39,990 nucleotides of DNA from Marivivens sp. Its GTDB lineage: Bacteria > Pseudomonadota > Alphaproteobacteria > Rhodobacterales > Rhodobacteraceae. Location of the stretch: assembly GCA_030827165.1 (NCBI GenBank), contig JAURFB010000018.1:1-39990 (forward strand), in the 5' to 3' direction. The notes under the pieces were generated by a model. It was not told where the DNA came from. It made no database searches and worked only from the letters and a program-made list of their open reading frames with translations. The position numbers were made by a program, and so were the translations under genes. Below, piece after piece: positions 15,690-24,094 of the stretch (its first letter is position 1; each line of letters opens with the position of its first letter).

Positions 15690-16644
15690 AGGGCTCCCCT
15701 CCCGCGCGCGGCGGGATGGCCTTGCCGACGAAACCGGCGAGGATCACGACCGTCATGATATAGGGAAGGGCGCTCAGGAGCTGGCCCTGCACCTTGATGC
15801 CGATCACGTTGGTGATGAGGTCGGGGCGCAATTCGAGCGCTTGAAGGAAGCCGAACAGAAGGCAGGCCATCAGCGCATACCATGGCCGCCATTTGGCAAA
15901 GATCAGCGCGGCGAGCGCGATATAGCCGCGGCCGGCGGTCATGTCCTTGATAAAGCCGGCGGCGGGTTCGGCAGTGGCAAGCTGAGCGCCCGCGATGCCG
16001 CACAGAACGCCGCAGATCAGCACCGCCGAATAGCGCAGGCGGACAACCGAGATGCCGGCCGTATCAACCGCGGCCGGGTTTTCGCCCACCGCCCGCAGGC
16101 GCAAGCCAAACCGGGTGCGATAAAGAACCCACCACGTCAGCGGCACGATCAGCATCGCCATATAAACAAGGATCGAGTGACCCGAGATCAGCTCTTTATA
16201 GATCGGCCCCAGGAGGGGGACGCCCGAGAGGCTTTCGGCGAAGGGCAGGGTGATCGACTGGAACCGCGCCCCATCGCTGAGCTGCGGAGTGCGGCCGCCT
16301 TGGCCGAACCAGCTTTGTGCCACGACGACGGTTATGCCGGCCGCGAAAAAATTGATCGCCACGCCCGAGATCAGCTGATTTCCGCGGAAGGTGATCGAGG
16401 CAAGCCCGTGGACTATTGCCAGCACAAGCGACGCGCCGATGCCGGCAACAAGGCCGATCCAGGCCGAGCCGGTGACCGAGGCAATGGCAGCAGCAAGGAA
16501 GGCGGCGGCGAGCATCTTGCCCTCAAGCCCGATGTCAAAGATGCCCGCGCGCTCCGAGAAGAGACCCGCCAGGCAGGCCAGCAGCAGCGGGGTCGCCATG
16601 CGGACGGTCGAGTCAAGAACCTGAAGTAGTGTCAGAAGATCCAT
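15673..16644 (-). CDS. Nucleoside ABC transporter permease (YufQ/NupQ type)
   Basis: This inner-membrane subunit of a BMP-type ABC importer belongs to the branched-chain/ribose permease family (BPD_transp_2). The 323 residues include about eight to ten hydrophobic helices and the family motif region GIFDIGLEGKML near residue 36, plus the EAA-like cytoplasmic segment RAVGENPAAVDTAGI. The ATG at 16644 follows GGAG by 8 bases, 4 bases after the upstream permease gene ends. It forms a heterodimer with the other permease by analogy with NupP/NupQ. Confidence 0.9.
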   Translation of the reverse strand: MDLLTLLQVLDSTVRMATPLLLACLAGLFSERAGIFDIGLEGKMLAAAFLAAAIASVTGSAWIGLVAGIGASLVLAIVHGLASITFRGNQLISGVAINFFAAGITVVVAQSWFGQGGRTPQLSDGARFQSITLPFAESLSGVPLLGPIYKELISGHSILVYMAMLIVPLTWWVLYRTRFGLRLRAVGENPAAVDTAGISVVRLRYSAVLICGVLCGIAGAQLATAEPAAGFIKDMTAGRGYIALAALIFAKWRPWYALMACLLFGFLQALELRPDLITNVIGIKVQGQLLSALPYIMTVVILAGFVGKAIPPRAGGEPYVKER

Positions 16645-16648
16645 GTGA

Positions 16649-17767
16649 TTACTCCGCCGCGGCTGGTTTGGCCGCGGGCTTGCGCCGCAGCCCGAGGAAC
16701 AGTCTTTCAAGCGGCATCCGCACCATATTGTCGAGCGCTCCGGTAAAGAGGATCACCAGCGCCTGAATGACGACGATCATCTCGCGCGGGATCGAGGTCC
16801 ATAATGCAAGCTCTGCGCCGCCCTGATAAAGGAAGCCGAACAGGAGCGCGGCAAGGAAGACGCCGAAGGGGTGGCTGCGGCCCATGAGCGCCACGGCGAT
16901 GCCGATGAAGCCTGCGCCCTCGACAGCGTTCAAGACAAGGCGTTCGGCCTCGCCCATGACGTTGTTGATCGCCATCATGCCCGCAAGCCCGCCCGAGATG
17001 AGCATCGAGACCATGATGATCTTGGTGGGGTTGATGCCCGCATACTTGGCCGCCGATTCCGAATGGCCGAAGGCGCGCAACTCATAGCCGAGCCGCGTGC
17101 GCCAGATCAGAAGCCAGACCGCAACACAAGCGGCGACCGCGACGAAGAAGGTGATATTCGCCGGCGCGCCGCGGAACATGATCGTGTCGGCTGTCGAGAA
17201 CATGTCTCGGAAGGATGGCAGCTGGATCAGCTTGGGGAACTTGGAGGTTGCCGGTTCCATCATGCCGACGGGCTTGAGCACGTTGACAAGCAGATAGACC
17301 AAAAGCGCATTGGCGATGAAGTTGAACATGATCGTGGTGATCACGATATGGCTGCCGCGCTTGGCCTGAAGGAAGGCGGGGATGGCGGTCCAGGCCGCGC
17401 CGAAAAGCGCCGCGCCGACCGAGGCCCCGATCAGGGCAAGCGACCAGTGGGGCCACGGGATGTAGAGGCAGACAAGCGCCACGCCAAGGCCGCCAAGCAT
17501 GGCTTGGCCTTCGCCGCCGATGTTGAACATCCGCGCATGGAACGCCACGGCAACCGCGAGGCCGGTGAAGATGAAGTTGGTCGCGTAGTAAAGCGTATAG
17601 CCCCAGGCATAGGTCGACCCAAGCGCACCTTTGACCATGAGCTTGACCGCGGCCCAAGGGTCCTCGCCGATGGCGAGAATGACAATCGCCGAAAAGATCG
17701 CAGCCAGGACCAGCGAGACCAGCGGGATCAGGAAGATATCGGCCCATTTCGGCATTTTTTCCATCAT
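16649..17767 (-). CDS. Nucleoside ABC transporter permease (YufP/NupP type)
   Basis: This is the second membrane subunit of the importer, 372 residues with about ten hydrophobic helices. The conserved FNIGGEGQAMLG lies near residue 81 and the cytoplasmic coupling segment is RAFGHSESAAKYAGI. The C-terminus is basic and Ala/Pro-rich (RRKPAAKPAAAE). The start overlaps the stop of the ATPase gene by four bases (ATGA), so synthesis of the subunits is coupled. Confidence 0.9.
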   Translation of the reverse strand: MMEKMPKWADIFLIPLVSLVLAAIFSAIVILAIGEDPWAAVKLMVKGALGSTYAWGYTLYYATNFIFTGLAVAVAFHARMFNIGGEGQAMLGGLGVALVCLYIPWPHWSLALIGASVGAALFGAAWTAIPAFLQAKRGSHIVITTIMFNFIANALLVYLLVNVLKPVGMMEPATSKFPKLIQLPSFRDMFSTADTIMFRGAPANITFFVAVAACVAVWLLIWRTRLGYELRAFGHSESAAKYAGINPTKIIMVSMLISGGLAGMMAINNVMGEAERLVLNAVEGAGFIGIAVALMGRSHPFGVFLAALLFGFLYQGGAELALWTSIPREMIVVIQALVILFTGALDNMVRMPLERLFLGLRRKPAAKPAAAE

Positions 17768-19296
17768 GCGGCCTCCCCTGCCACGCCGGCCATTAACAGG
17801 CCGAGCTCTTTCACGTTGGTCTTCTCCGGCAGGCGTTCGCCCATGATCTTTCCGTCAAACATGACGGCGATCCGGTCGGAGAGCGACATGATCTCGTCGA
17901 GCTCGACCGAGACCAGAAGGATCGCCTTGCCCTGATCGCGCAGCGCCACGATCTGCTTGTGGATGAATTCAATTGCGCCGATATCGACGCCACGGGTCGG
18001 CTGGCCGACGAGGAGAAGATCGGGGTTGCGCTCGATCTCGCGGGCGACGACGATCTTTTGCTGGTTGCCCCCCGAAAAGCTTTTGGCCTGCAACATCGGG
18101 TTGGGCGGCCGTACGTCGAAGCGCTGCATCTTGTCGGCGGTGTCGTCACGGATCGCGGCGTTGTCCATGAAGAGGCGGTTTTTCTGGTATTTCGGATCGT
18201 GGTGATAGCCGAAGGCGATGTTTTCCCAGGCCATGAAATCCATGATCAGGCCCTCGCGCTGGCGGTCCTCGGGCACATGGGCGATGCCGCGCTCGCGCCG
18301 CGTTTGGCCGTTGGAATGGCGGCCTGTCAGGTCGATCGACTGGCCGTTGATCAAGACCTCGCCTTTGCCGAATTCATAGCCCCCCAGAACCTCGAGAAGC
18401 TCGGACTGGCCGTTGCCGGCAACGCCGGCGATACCGAGGATTTCGCCGGCGCGAATGGTGAACGACACATCCTTAACCCGGTGCACACCGCCGCTGTCGG
18501 TGACGTTGAGGTTCTTGACCTCGAGCACCATTGCGCCGGGCTTGGCGGGAACCTTGTCCACCTGCAACAGGACTTTGCGGCCCACCATCAGCTCGGCGAG
18601 CTCGGGCGGGCTTGTGTCTTGGGTCTTGACCGTTGCTGTCATCTCTCCGCGGCGCATGACGCTCACCGTGTCGGTGATCTCCATGATCTCGCGCAGTTTG
18701 TGGGTGATGAGGATGATCGTCTTGCCCTCTTCCTTGAGCCGGCCAAGGATGCGGAACAACTGATCGGCCTCGGCCGGTGTCAGAACGCCGGTCGGCTCGT
18801 CGAGGATCAGGATATCGGCCTGACGATAAAGCGCCTTGAGGATCTCGACCCGCTGCTGCATGCCCACGCCGATTTCTTCGATCACCGCATCGGGATCGAC
18901 GTTCAGCTCGTATTCCTCGGCCAGTTGCTTGAGCTGGCTGCGGGCCTTGGCAAGCGAAGGGCGCAGCATGGCGCCGTCCTCGGCGCCGAGCACCACGTTT
19001 TCCAGAACGGTGAAATTCTCGACCAGCTTGAAATGCTGGAACACCATGCCGATGCCCGCGGCGATCGCGTGCTGGCTGTCGGGAATCTCGGTCTTTTTGC
19101 CGTTGATGAAGATCTCGCCGGCATCGGCTTTGTAAAACCCGTAGAGGATCGACATGAGCGTGGATTTTCCCGCGCCGTTTTCGCCGATGATGCCGTGGAT
19201 CGTGCCGGGCATGACCCGGATCGAAATATCCTTGTTGGCCTGAACGGGGCCGAAGGCTTTTGAAATGCCTCTGAGTTCAATGGCGGGTGTTGTCAC
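17764..19296 (-). CDS. Nucleoside ABC transporter ATPase, duplicated
   Basis: This 510-residue ATPase has two fused nucleotide-binding domains, as in the sugar/nucleoside class (RbsA, YufO/NupO). The first half has Walker A GENGAGKS (38-45), a degenerate signature IGVGMQQR and Walker B ILDEPTGVL. The second half has a degenerate P-loop GVAGNGQSE, a clean signature FSGGNQQK and LLVGQPTRGVD, where Gln replaces the catalytic Glu, typical of this class. Start is GTG at 19296, with AGGAG 9 bases upstream inside the preceding gene, which ends 3 bases before. It powers uptake with the two permeases downstream. Confidence 0.94.
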   Translation of the reverse strand: MTTPAIELRGISKAFGPVQANKDISIRVMPGTIHGIIGENGAGKSTLMSILYGFYKADAGEIFINGKKTEIPDSQHAIAAGIGMVFQHFKLVENFTVLENVVLGAEDGAMLRPSLAKARSQLKQLAEEYELNVDPDAVIEEIGVGMQQRVEILKALYRQADILILDEPTGVLTPAEADQLFRILGRLKEEGKTIILITHKLREIMEITDTVSVMRRGEMTATVKTQDTSPPELAELMVGRKVLLQVDKVPAKPGAMVLEVKNLNVTDSGGVHRVKDVSFTIRAGEILGIAGVAGNGQSELLEVLGGYEFGKGEVLINGQSIDLTGRHSNGQTRRERGIAHVPEDRQREGLIMDFMAWENIAFGYHHDPKYQKNRLFMDNAAIRDDTADKMQRFDVRPPNPMLQAKSFSGGNQQKIVVAREIERNPDLLLVGQPTRGVDIGAIEFIHKQIVALRDQGKAILLVSVELDEIMSLSDRIAVMFDGKIMGERLPEKTNVKELGLLMAGVAGEAA

Positions 19297-19299
19297 GCG

Positions 19300-19650
19300 T
19301 CAGGCTCCTGTCCCCGTAAAACCGACCACTTGCGCAAGCTGACCGCCGTGCGCAAACCGGCCAAAATATTGTCCCTGCATCATGGTCTTGCCGTTCTTAA
19401 GGAAATTGACGGTCGCCCGCGCGTGGCCGTGATGTTCGGTGAAACTGGCCACCTCGGCGGTGGCGCCGGGCATCATCTGGCCGAACATGGCCACATGGGC
19501 GTCGAGGGCAGCGAAATCCTTCAGATGGCCGGGCGCATTCGGGTCGACATAGCTGAATTCGGGCGACAGCGCCCGCTCCAGCTTGGCCCGCCTGCTTTCG
19601 GGATCGGGATCCCCCCAGGCGGAAAAGAAGACTTCCATCGCGTCGTCCAT
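19300..19650 (-). CDS. NTF2/SnoaL-like small protein
   Basis: This 116-residue protein resembles the nuclear-transport-factor-2-like (SnoaL) fold: an N-terminal helix pair with FFSAWGDPDPE, then SPEFSYVDPNAP and a beta-sheet with HHGHARATVNF and GQYFGRF. The fold serves many small enzymes and binding proteins, so the role is unknown. It sits between the binding-protein gene and the ATPase, 3 bases from the latter, so it belongs to the nucleoside operon. A G-rich ribosome binding site precedes the ATG. No signal peptide is present; it should be cytoplasmic. Confidence 0.78.
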   Translation of the reverse strand: MDDAMEVFFSAWGDPDPESRRAKLERALSPEFSYVDPNAPGHLKDFAALDAHVAMFGQMMPGATAEVASFTEHHGHARATVNFLKNGKTMMQGQYFGRFAHGGQLAQVVGFTGTGA

Positions 19651-19675
19651 TCCGGCCCCCCCGGCGCAGAGTTGG

Positions 19676-19708
19676 AAAAAGGGCCGCGCCGATGGATCAG
19701 CGCGGCCC
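19676..19708 (-). terminator. Intrinsic terminator inside the nucleoside operon
   Basis: On the minus strand GGGCCGCGC, a 10-base loop and its perfect complement form a 9-bp stem followed by TTTTT. It lies just after the binding-protein gene and before the rest of the operon. It should let the binding protein be made in excess, with downstream genes reached by read-through. Confidence 0.85.
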
Positions 19709-19730
19709 CGATGGTTTGCCGTGGCCGACC

Positions 19731-20726
19731 TTAGAAGGTCAGGGCCGGGCAGCTTTCGTCGCTGGTGTAGTCATGCACTGCGAGGGCGCCCGAAGCGATA
19801 TCGGCAGCCGCCGCATCGACCGCGGCCTGCATTTCGGCGCTGATGAGCGCGGCGTTGTTCTCGTCGAGGGCATAGCCCACGCCGCCGTTGCCAACGCCCA
19901 TGACGTTGAAGCCCGTCTCCAGATCCGCGCCCGCCGTGAAGGCGTCATAGACGGCATTGTCCACGCGCTTGAGCATCGAGGTCAGGACCTGACCGGGGTG
20001 CATATAGTTCTGGTTGCTGTCCACGCCGATCGACAGGATGCCGTTGTCGGCCGCGGTCTGCAGAACGCCAACACCGGTGCCGCCAGCGGCCGCATAGACC
20101 ACGTCAGCGCCCTGGCTGATCTGGGCGAGGGTCAGCTCCGAGCCCTTCACCGGGTCGTTCCAGGCGGTGGGGGTGGTGCCGGTCATGTTGGCGATGACGG
20201 TCGCATCGGGGTTCACTGCGAGAACGCCCTGGGCATAGCCGCAGCCGAACTTGCGGATCAGCGGGATGTCCATGCCGCCGATGAAGCCGACGGTGCCCGA
20301 GGTCGAGGCCATCGCGGCAAGCATACCGACGAGATAGGAGCCTTCATGCTCGTTGAAGACAACCGAGCGGACGTTGGGCTGACCGACGACCGCGTCGATG
20401 ATCGCGAACTTGGTGTCGGGGTAATCGGCAGCCACTTCCTCAAGCGCGGTGGCAAACGAGAAGCCGGCCATCACGATCGGGTTGTTGCCGGCCTCGGCAA
20501 AGCGGCGGAGCGCTTGCTCGCGCTGGGCATCGGACTGAAGCTCGACCTCGGCAAAGCTGCCGCCGGTCTCTGTTGCCCACCGCTGGGCGCCGTTGAAGGC
20601 AGCTTCGTTGAACGATTTGTCGAACTTGCCACCAAGATCGAAAATCAGCGCCGGGTCGGCGAACGCGGCGCCCGCCGAAAGGGCGAGGGCGGCGGATGCG
20701 CCAAGGAATTTCGTCATAAGGGTCAT
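19731..20726 (-). CDS. BMP-family nucleoside-binding protein
   Basis: This periplasmic solute-binding protein of the basic-membrane-protein (PnrA/Med) family, 331 residues, is expected to deliver purine nucleosides to the ABC importer encoded next. A typical signal peptide runs from residue 1 to about 23, ending AFA before DPAL. No lipobox Cys is present, unlike the lipoprotein members of the family. Motifs include FDLGGKFDKSFNEAA after the signal, GFSFATALEEVA, and GFIGGMDIPLI. The ATG at 20726 has GGGAG 8 bases upstream; an alternative ATG lies at 20717. It is the first gene of the operon, followed by a terminator, and preceded by an inverted repeat at 20783-20801. Confidence 0.93.
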   Translation of the reverse strand: MTLMTKFLGASAALALSAGAAFADPALIFDLGGKFDKSFNEAAFNGAQRWATETGGSFAEVELQSDAQREQALRRFAEAGNNPIVMAGFSFATALEEVAADYPDTKFAIIDAVVGQPNVRSVVFNEHEGSYLVGMLAAMASTSGTVGFIGGMDIPLIRKFGCGYAQGVLAVNPDATVIANMTGTTPTAWNDPVKGSELTLAQISQGADVVYAAAGGTGVGVLQTAADNGILSIGVDSNQNYMHPGQVLTSMLKRVDNAVYDAFTAGADLETGFNVMGVGNGGVGYALDENNAALISAEMQAAVDAAAADIASGALAVHDYTSDESCPALTF

Positions 20727-20782
20727 TTCATACTCCCAATACATGTTGTTAACCTGGTCTGGCCAGTTGAGGCCCCAAGTTA

Positions 20783-20801
20783 CTGACATCTCTTGTGTCA
20801 G
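20783..20801 (-). promoter_or_regulatory. Inverted repeat before the nucleoside operon
   Basis: CTGACA, seven bases, TGTCAG is a perfect 6-bp dyad 57 bases upstream of the binding-protein start. On the minus strand a TTGACT -35-like element directly precedes and abuts it. It looks like an operator for a dimeric repressor. No regulator gene is adjacent. Confidence 0.5.
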
Positions 20802-20984
20802 AGTCAATTTAGCGCGTGAAGGTTCCTTGTGGTCAACTGAAATTTGCTGAGGAAACAACAATTTTTGACCGATTGATAAAAGTGATTTTGGATTCAATTG
20901 GCCGCAATCCGGCGCGGTTGCGGCTTGATTGGTTCGGAAATCAAACCACCTGCGATTCGCGATTCGAAACTGACCCCGAGTGGA

Positions 20985-21401
20985 TCAGAGATCTCGGCGC
21001 AGGATCACCGCGTCGACCTGCGTTCCTTCGCTCTTGCGGTAGTATTTCCGGCGGCGCGCGACCTCGGTGAAACCGGCGCCGCGATAGAGCGACAGGGCGG
21101 CCTCGTTATCGGCGGCGACCTCGAGAAATGCGGTAGATGCTCCGCGCGTGGCAGCCTCTTGGGCGAAGCCCTCAAGGGCGACGCGGGCGCGCCCTTGGCG
21201 GCGGCGGTCAGGATGGGTGGCGAGGGTCAGCACCTCGGCCTCGTCGACAACGACGCGGCCAAGCACGAAACAGGCGGCGTCACCGACCAGAAAGACCGAT
21301 GGATCGACAAGAAGGCCGCGAAACTCATCGGCGCTCCAGCCGCGGGTGTCGCTGAAGGCGAGGGCATGGGTGGCGGCGAGGGCCTCGGCGGGGCCGGTCA
21401 C
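20985..21401 (-). CDS. rimI: RimI-like N-acetyltransferase
   Basis: This 138-residue GNAT enzyme probably acetylates the N-terminal Ala of ribosomal protein S18 or related targets. The acetyl-CoA loop RRQGRA lies at 67-72, followed by FLEVAADNEAALSLY (92-106) and GFTEVARRRKYY (110-121), all typical of RimI. The likely start is GTG at 21401, whose bases overlap the tsaB stop as GTGA; no ATG exists at the right place. Pairing with tsaB is common in bacteria. A much longer in-frame reading upstream is only the shadow of tsaB. Confidence 0.85.
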   Translation of the reverse strand: MTGPAEALAATHALAFSDTRGWSADEFRGLLVDPSVFLVGDAACFVLGRVVVDEAEVLTLATHPDRRRQGRARVALEGFAQEAATRGASTAFLEVAADNEAALSLYRGAGFTEVARRRKYYRKSEGTQVDAVILRRDL

Positions 21402-21991
21402 GGCAGGATCACTGGCGGCGCATCGCGCGAGGGCGCGGCATCGGCGGCGCGGACATAGAGCGGCGCGGGGCGGGCTGACACGGTCTCGAAACGCTCGGCG
21501 GCGATGCGGGCGATATGGGCAATCATCCGCTCGGCCGGTTGCAGGGGGATCGCGGGGTCGGGGCGCGGGTCGTGGGGGGCGAGAAGCATGGGTGTTTCGC
21601 CGCCGTTCCCTGTGAGGCGCTGGGAATAGGCCTGATCGCGCGGCGCGGGTATCAGCACGTCGACCGGACGTGGCACCCCGTAGGCGGCGGCCTCGAAGTT
21701 GCTGACGCCCACCGCCGGTATGCCAAGGCCCAGCGCCAGCCCCCGCGCGGCGGCAACAGAGATGCGGATGCCTGTGAAATTGCCGGGGCCAGTGCCGACG
21801 CCGATCGCGGCGAGATCGCTCCACGAAAGATTATGCGCGGCCAGAACCTCTTCGAGCATCGGCATCAGGTGCATGGCCTGTCCGCGCGCCATCATGTCGA
21901 TCCGCACATGGACCTTGCCCGCGCACAGCAAAGCGGCGGCGCAATGCGCCGCCGATGTATCAAACGCCAAAAAGGTGGGTTCAGGCGGCAA
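21398..21991 (-). CDS. tsaB: tRNA t6A synthesis protein TsaB
   Basis: TsaB is the scaffold partner of TsaD in making N6-threonylcarbamoyladenosine at position 37 of ANN-decoding tRNAs. The 197-residue protein opens with FLAFDTSAAHC and has the family signature GTGPGNFTGIR. The start appears to be TTG at 21991, inside the end of nfuA (11-base overlap), with GAGGT about 9 bases before it. A second TTG at 21970 is possible but lacks a site. It overlaps rimI downstream. The C-terminal half is short and diverged, as is normal for TsaB. Confidence 0.9.
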   Translation of the reverse strand: MPPEPTFLAFDTSAAHCAAALLCAGKVHVRIDMMARGQAMHLMPMLEEVLAAHNLSWSDLAAIGVGTGPGNFTGIRISVAAARGLALGLGIPAVGVSNFEAAAYGVPRPVDVLIPAPRDQAYSQRLTGNGGETPMLLAPHDPRPDPAIPLQPAERMIAHIARIAAERFETVSARPAPLYVRAADAAPSRDAPPVILP

Positions 21992-22541
21992 CCGGCCGGA
22001 CCTCGGTCACTTCGGGGATGTAATGGCGCAGGAGATTCTCGATTCCCATCTTCAGGGTCAAGGTCGAGGAGGGGCAACCGGCGCAGGCGCCTTGCATATG
22101 CAGATAGACGATGCCGCGGTCGAAGCCGTGGAAGGTGATGTCGCCGCCGTCTTGGGCCACAGCAGGGCGGACCCGGGTGTCCAGAAGCTCTTTGATCTGG
22201 TTGACGATCTCGGAATCCTCGCCGCTGTGATCGGCATGGCCCACATCGCCGCGCCCGCCCACGAGCACGGGCTGGCCCGACTGATAATGCTCCATGATCG
22301 CGCCAAGGACCGCGGGTTTGATGTGATCCCACTCGACAGCCTCTGCCTTCGTCACGGTGACGAAATCATTGCCAAGAAAGACGCCGGTTACGCCCGAGTT
22401 CGCAAAAATCCGCTGTGCCAGTGGCGAGGCGCTGGCCACATCAGCCGAGGGAAAATCGGCCGTGCCCACTTCCAGCACGGTCTGGCCGGGCAGGAACTTG
22501 AGCGTCGCGGGGTTCGGCGTGGATTCGGTCTGGATAAACAT
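21981..22541 (-). CDS. nfuA: NfuA/NifU-type Fe-S scaffold protein
   Basis: This protein carries Fe-S clusters to target enzymes. Of 186 residues, 1 to about 90 form the Nfu N-terminal domain (MFIQTESTPNPATLKFLPG), and the C-terminal NifU domain has the cluster motif C153-A-G-C156. The middle linker is acidic and His-rich (GHADHSGEDS). The ATG at 22541 is preferred over an upstream TTG because relatives begin MFIQTE. It is the first gene of the nfuA-tsaB-rimI overlapping cluster. Confidence 0.94.
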   Translation of the reverse strand: MFIQTESTPNPATLKFLPGQTVLEVGTADFPSADVASASPLAQRIFANSGVTGVFLGNDFVTVTKAEAVEWDHIKPAVLGAIMEHYQSGQPVLVGGRGDVGHADHSGEDSEIVNQIKELLDTRVRPAVAQDGGDITFHGFDRGIVYLHMQGACAGCPSSTLTLKMGIENLLRHYIPEVTEVRPVAA

Positions 22542-22604
22542 GGGAGCCAACCTTTTTTGTCAGGTTTAAGATATGCGCTCCGACAGGAGCCCAGTCAAGG
22601 TTTG

Positions 22605-22623
22605 GAACGATTCTAAATCGTTC
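22605..22623. repeat. Perfect hairpin at the universal stress gene end
   Basis: GAACGATT, a 3-base loop and AATCGTTC form an 8-bp perfect dyad that includes part of the stop codon of the minus-strand gene. A second small stem (22577-22590) lies beyond it. No U tract follows, so this is a possible 3' end stabiliser or weak terminator. Confidence 0.4.
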
Positions 22624-23077
22624 AGGTGATCGATTCCAGCCGTTCTTTCGACATTTCGCCGGGAACCAGCGTGATCGGGATCGGCAAACTGCCTGACTGG
22701 CGGGTGAGCTGGGTGACAAGGGGGCCGGGGCCCTTGTTGTCGGTTCCGGCGCCAAGGACCAGAACGCCGATCTCGGAATCCTCACGGATCTGGGCAAGGA
22801 TTTCCGGCACCGGCTCGCCCTCGCGGATCACCAGCTCGGGGTCGACGCCTTGCTTGTCCCGCATCCATTTGGCAAAGACTTCAAAGTGCGCGTGGATGCG
22901 TTCGCGGGCTTCCTCGCGCATGATCTCGCCGACGCCGATCCAGTGGTTGAACTCGTCAGGCGGGATGATCGATAGAATCTCGACGCCGCCTCCGGTCCTG
23001 GCGGCGCGCATCGCGGCAAAGCGCATGGCGTTAAGGCATTCGCGGCTGTCATCGAGCACGACCAGAAACTTGCGCAT
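22622..23077 (-). CDS. Universal stress protein
   Basis: This 151-residue cytoplasmic protein has the UspA fold: first strand KFLVVLDDS, then a helix starting with ECLNAMRFAA, and a final GAGTDNKGPGP region followed by SGSLPIPITLVPG that forms the usual nucleotide-binding loop, slightly diverged from the G-x2-G-x9-G-S pattern. The ATG at 23077 has GAGGAG upstream; in-frame starts further up would add Arg/Ser-rich non-homologous sequence. It is monocistronic, between nfuA and the aminotransferase gene on the same strand. Confidence 0.9.
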   Translation of the reverse strand: MRKFLVVLDDSRECLNAMRFAAMRAARTGGGVEILSIIPPDEFNHWIGVGEIMREEARERIHAHFEVFAKWMRDKQGVDPELVIREGEPVPEILAQIREDSEIGVLVLGAGTDNKGPGPLVTQLTRQSGSLPIPITLVPGEMSKERLESIT

Positions 23078-23174
23078 GGTGGGTCTCCTCTTCGGCAGGG
23101 ATATTGGCCGAAGCCCGTGAGGCTGGCAACGGCAGTTCGCTGCGCGCTTTTCCCGCAGGCGGCAGGCCGCCGGA

Positions 23175-24038
23175 TCATTTGCCCGAGTGCGCCCAATCCC
23201 AATAAAGCTCGCGCACCTTCCGCGTGATCGGGCCAACCTGATACTGGCGGTCGTCGAAGGCGGTGACGGGCGTGACCTTGGAATAGTTGCCGCTGAGGAA
23301 AACCTCGTCGGCGTTGCGGAAATCGTCATAGGTCAGGACAGTCTCGCGCACGGCCATGCCTTCGCCAGCGAGGTTCACCATATGGCGGGCGCGGGTGATC
23401 CCGGCAAGGAAAGTGCCGTTGGCGATCGGCGTCAGGATTTCGCCGTCGCGCACCATGAAGACATTGGCGGTCGCCGTTTCGGCGACGTTGCCCATCACGT
23501 CGGTGACGAGCGCATTGCCAAAGCCCTTGGCATTGGCCTCGGCCAGCATTCGGGCGTTGTTGGGGTAGAGGCAGCCGGCCTTGGCATTGACCACGGCCGA
23601 ATCGAGCGTCGGGCGGCGGAAACGGGTCGTGGTCAGGGTGGTCGTCCGGTCGGGCGAGGCCATTGGTGCCTCTTCAAGGCAGATGGCAAAGCCGGTCACC
23701 GACTCTTGCGGGATAATCGCAGTCGCATCGCCATGAATGCCCCAATACATCGGACGGATATAGGCGGCAGAGCCGGGGGAGAACATCTTCAGTCCCTCGC
23801 GGACGATTTCGACCATTTCTTCGGTCGAAACGGTCGGCTTAATCATCAAAGCGGCGGCTGAACGATTGACGCGGGCGCAATGCGCTTCAAGATCGGGCGA
23901 CACCCCTTCGAACCAGCGTGCGCCGTCGAACACGGTCGAGCCAAGCCACGAGCCGTGGTCGGCAGCACGCATCACCGGGATGTTGCCGTCGTGCCAGGTG
24001 CCGTTGAAATAGGTTTTGACGTTGTCGCTGATGCTCAT
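23175..24038 (-). CDS. Branched-chain amino acid aminotransferase (class IV)
   Basis: This PLP enzyme interconverts branched-chain amino acids and their 2-oxo acids. The 287-residue chain has the catalytic lysine K153 in NAKAGCLYPN and the conserved E187 in NVAETATANVF, both typical of fold-type IV aminotransferases. Relation to IlvE is clear, but a D-amino-acid transaminase or aminodeoxychorismate lyase role is not excluded by motifs alone. AAGGAGG precedes the ATG at 24038. A hairpin lies between it and trpS upstream. Confidence 0.88.
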   Translation of the reverse strand: MSISDNVKTYFNGTWHDGNIPVMRAADHGSWLGSTVFDGARWFEGVSPDLEAHCARVNRSAAALMIKPTVSTEEMVEIVREGLKMFSPGSAAYIRPMYWGIHGDATAIIPQESVTGFAICLEEAPMASPDRTTTLTTTRFRRPTLDSAVVNAKAGCLYPNNARMLAEANAKGFGNALVTDVMGNVAETATANVFMVRDGEILTPIANGTFLAGITRARHMVNLAGEGMAVRETVLTYDDFRNADEVFLSGNYSKVTPVTAFDDRQYQVGPITRKVRELYWDWAHSGK

Positions 24039-24094
24039 CTGGGCCTCCTTGTCGGGCAGACCCTAGGCAAGAGGCGAGGCAAGGTCCAGCGCTC

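Noticed and set aside
20727-20984. Purine riboswitch upstream of the nucleoside operon
   Set aside because: No three-way junction or conserved aptamer core is visible; only short inverted repeats are present.
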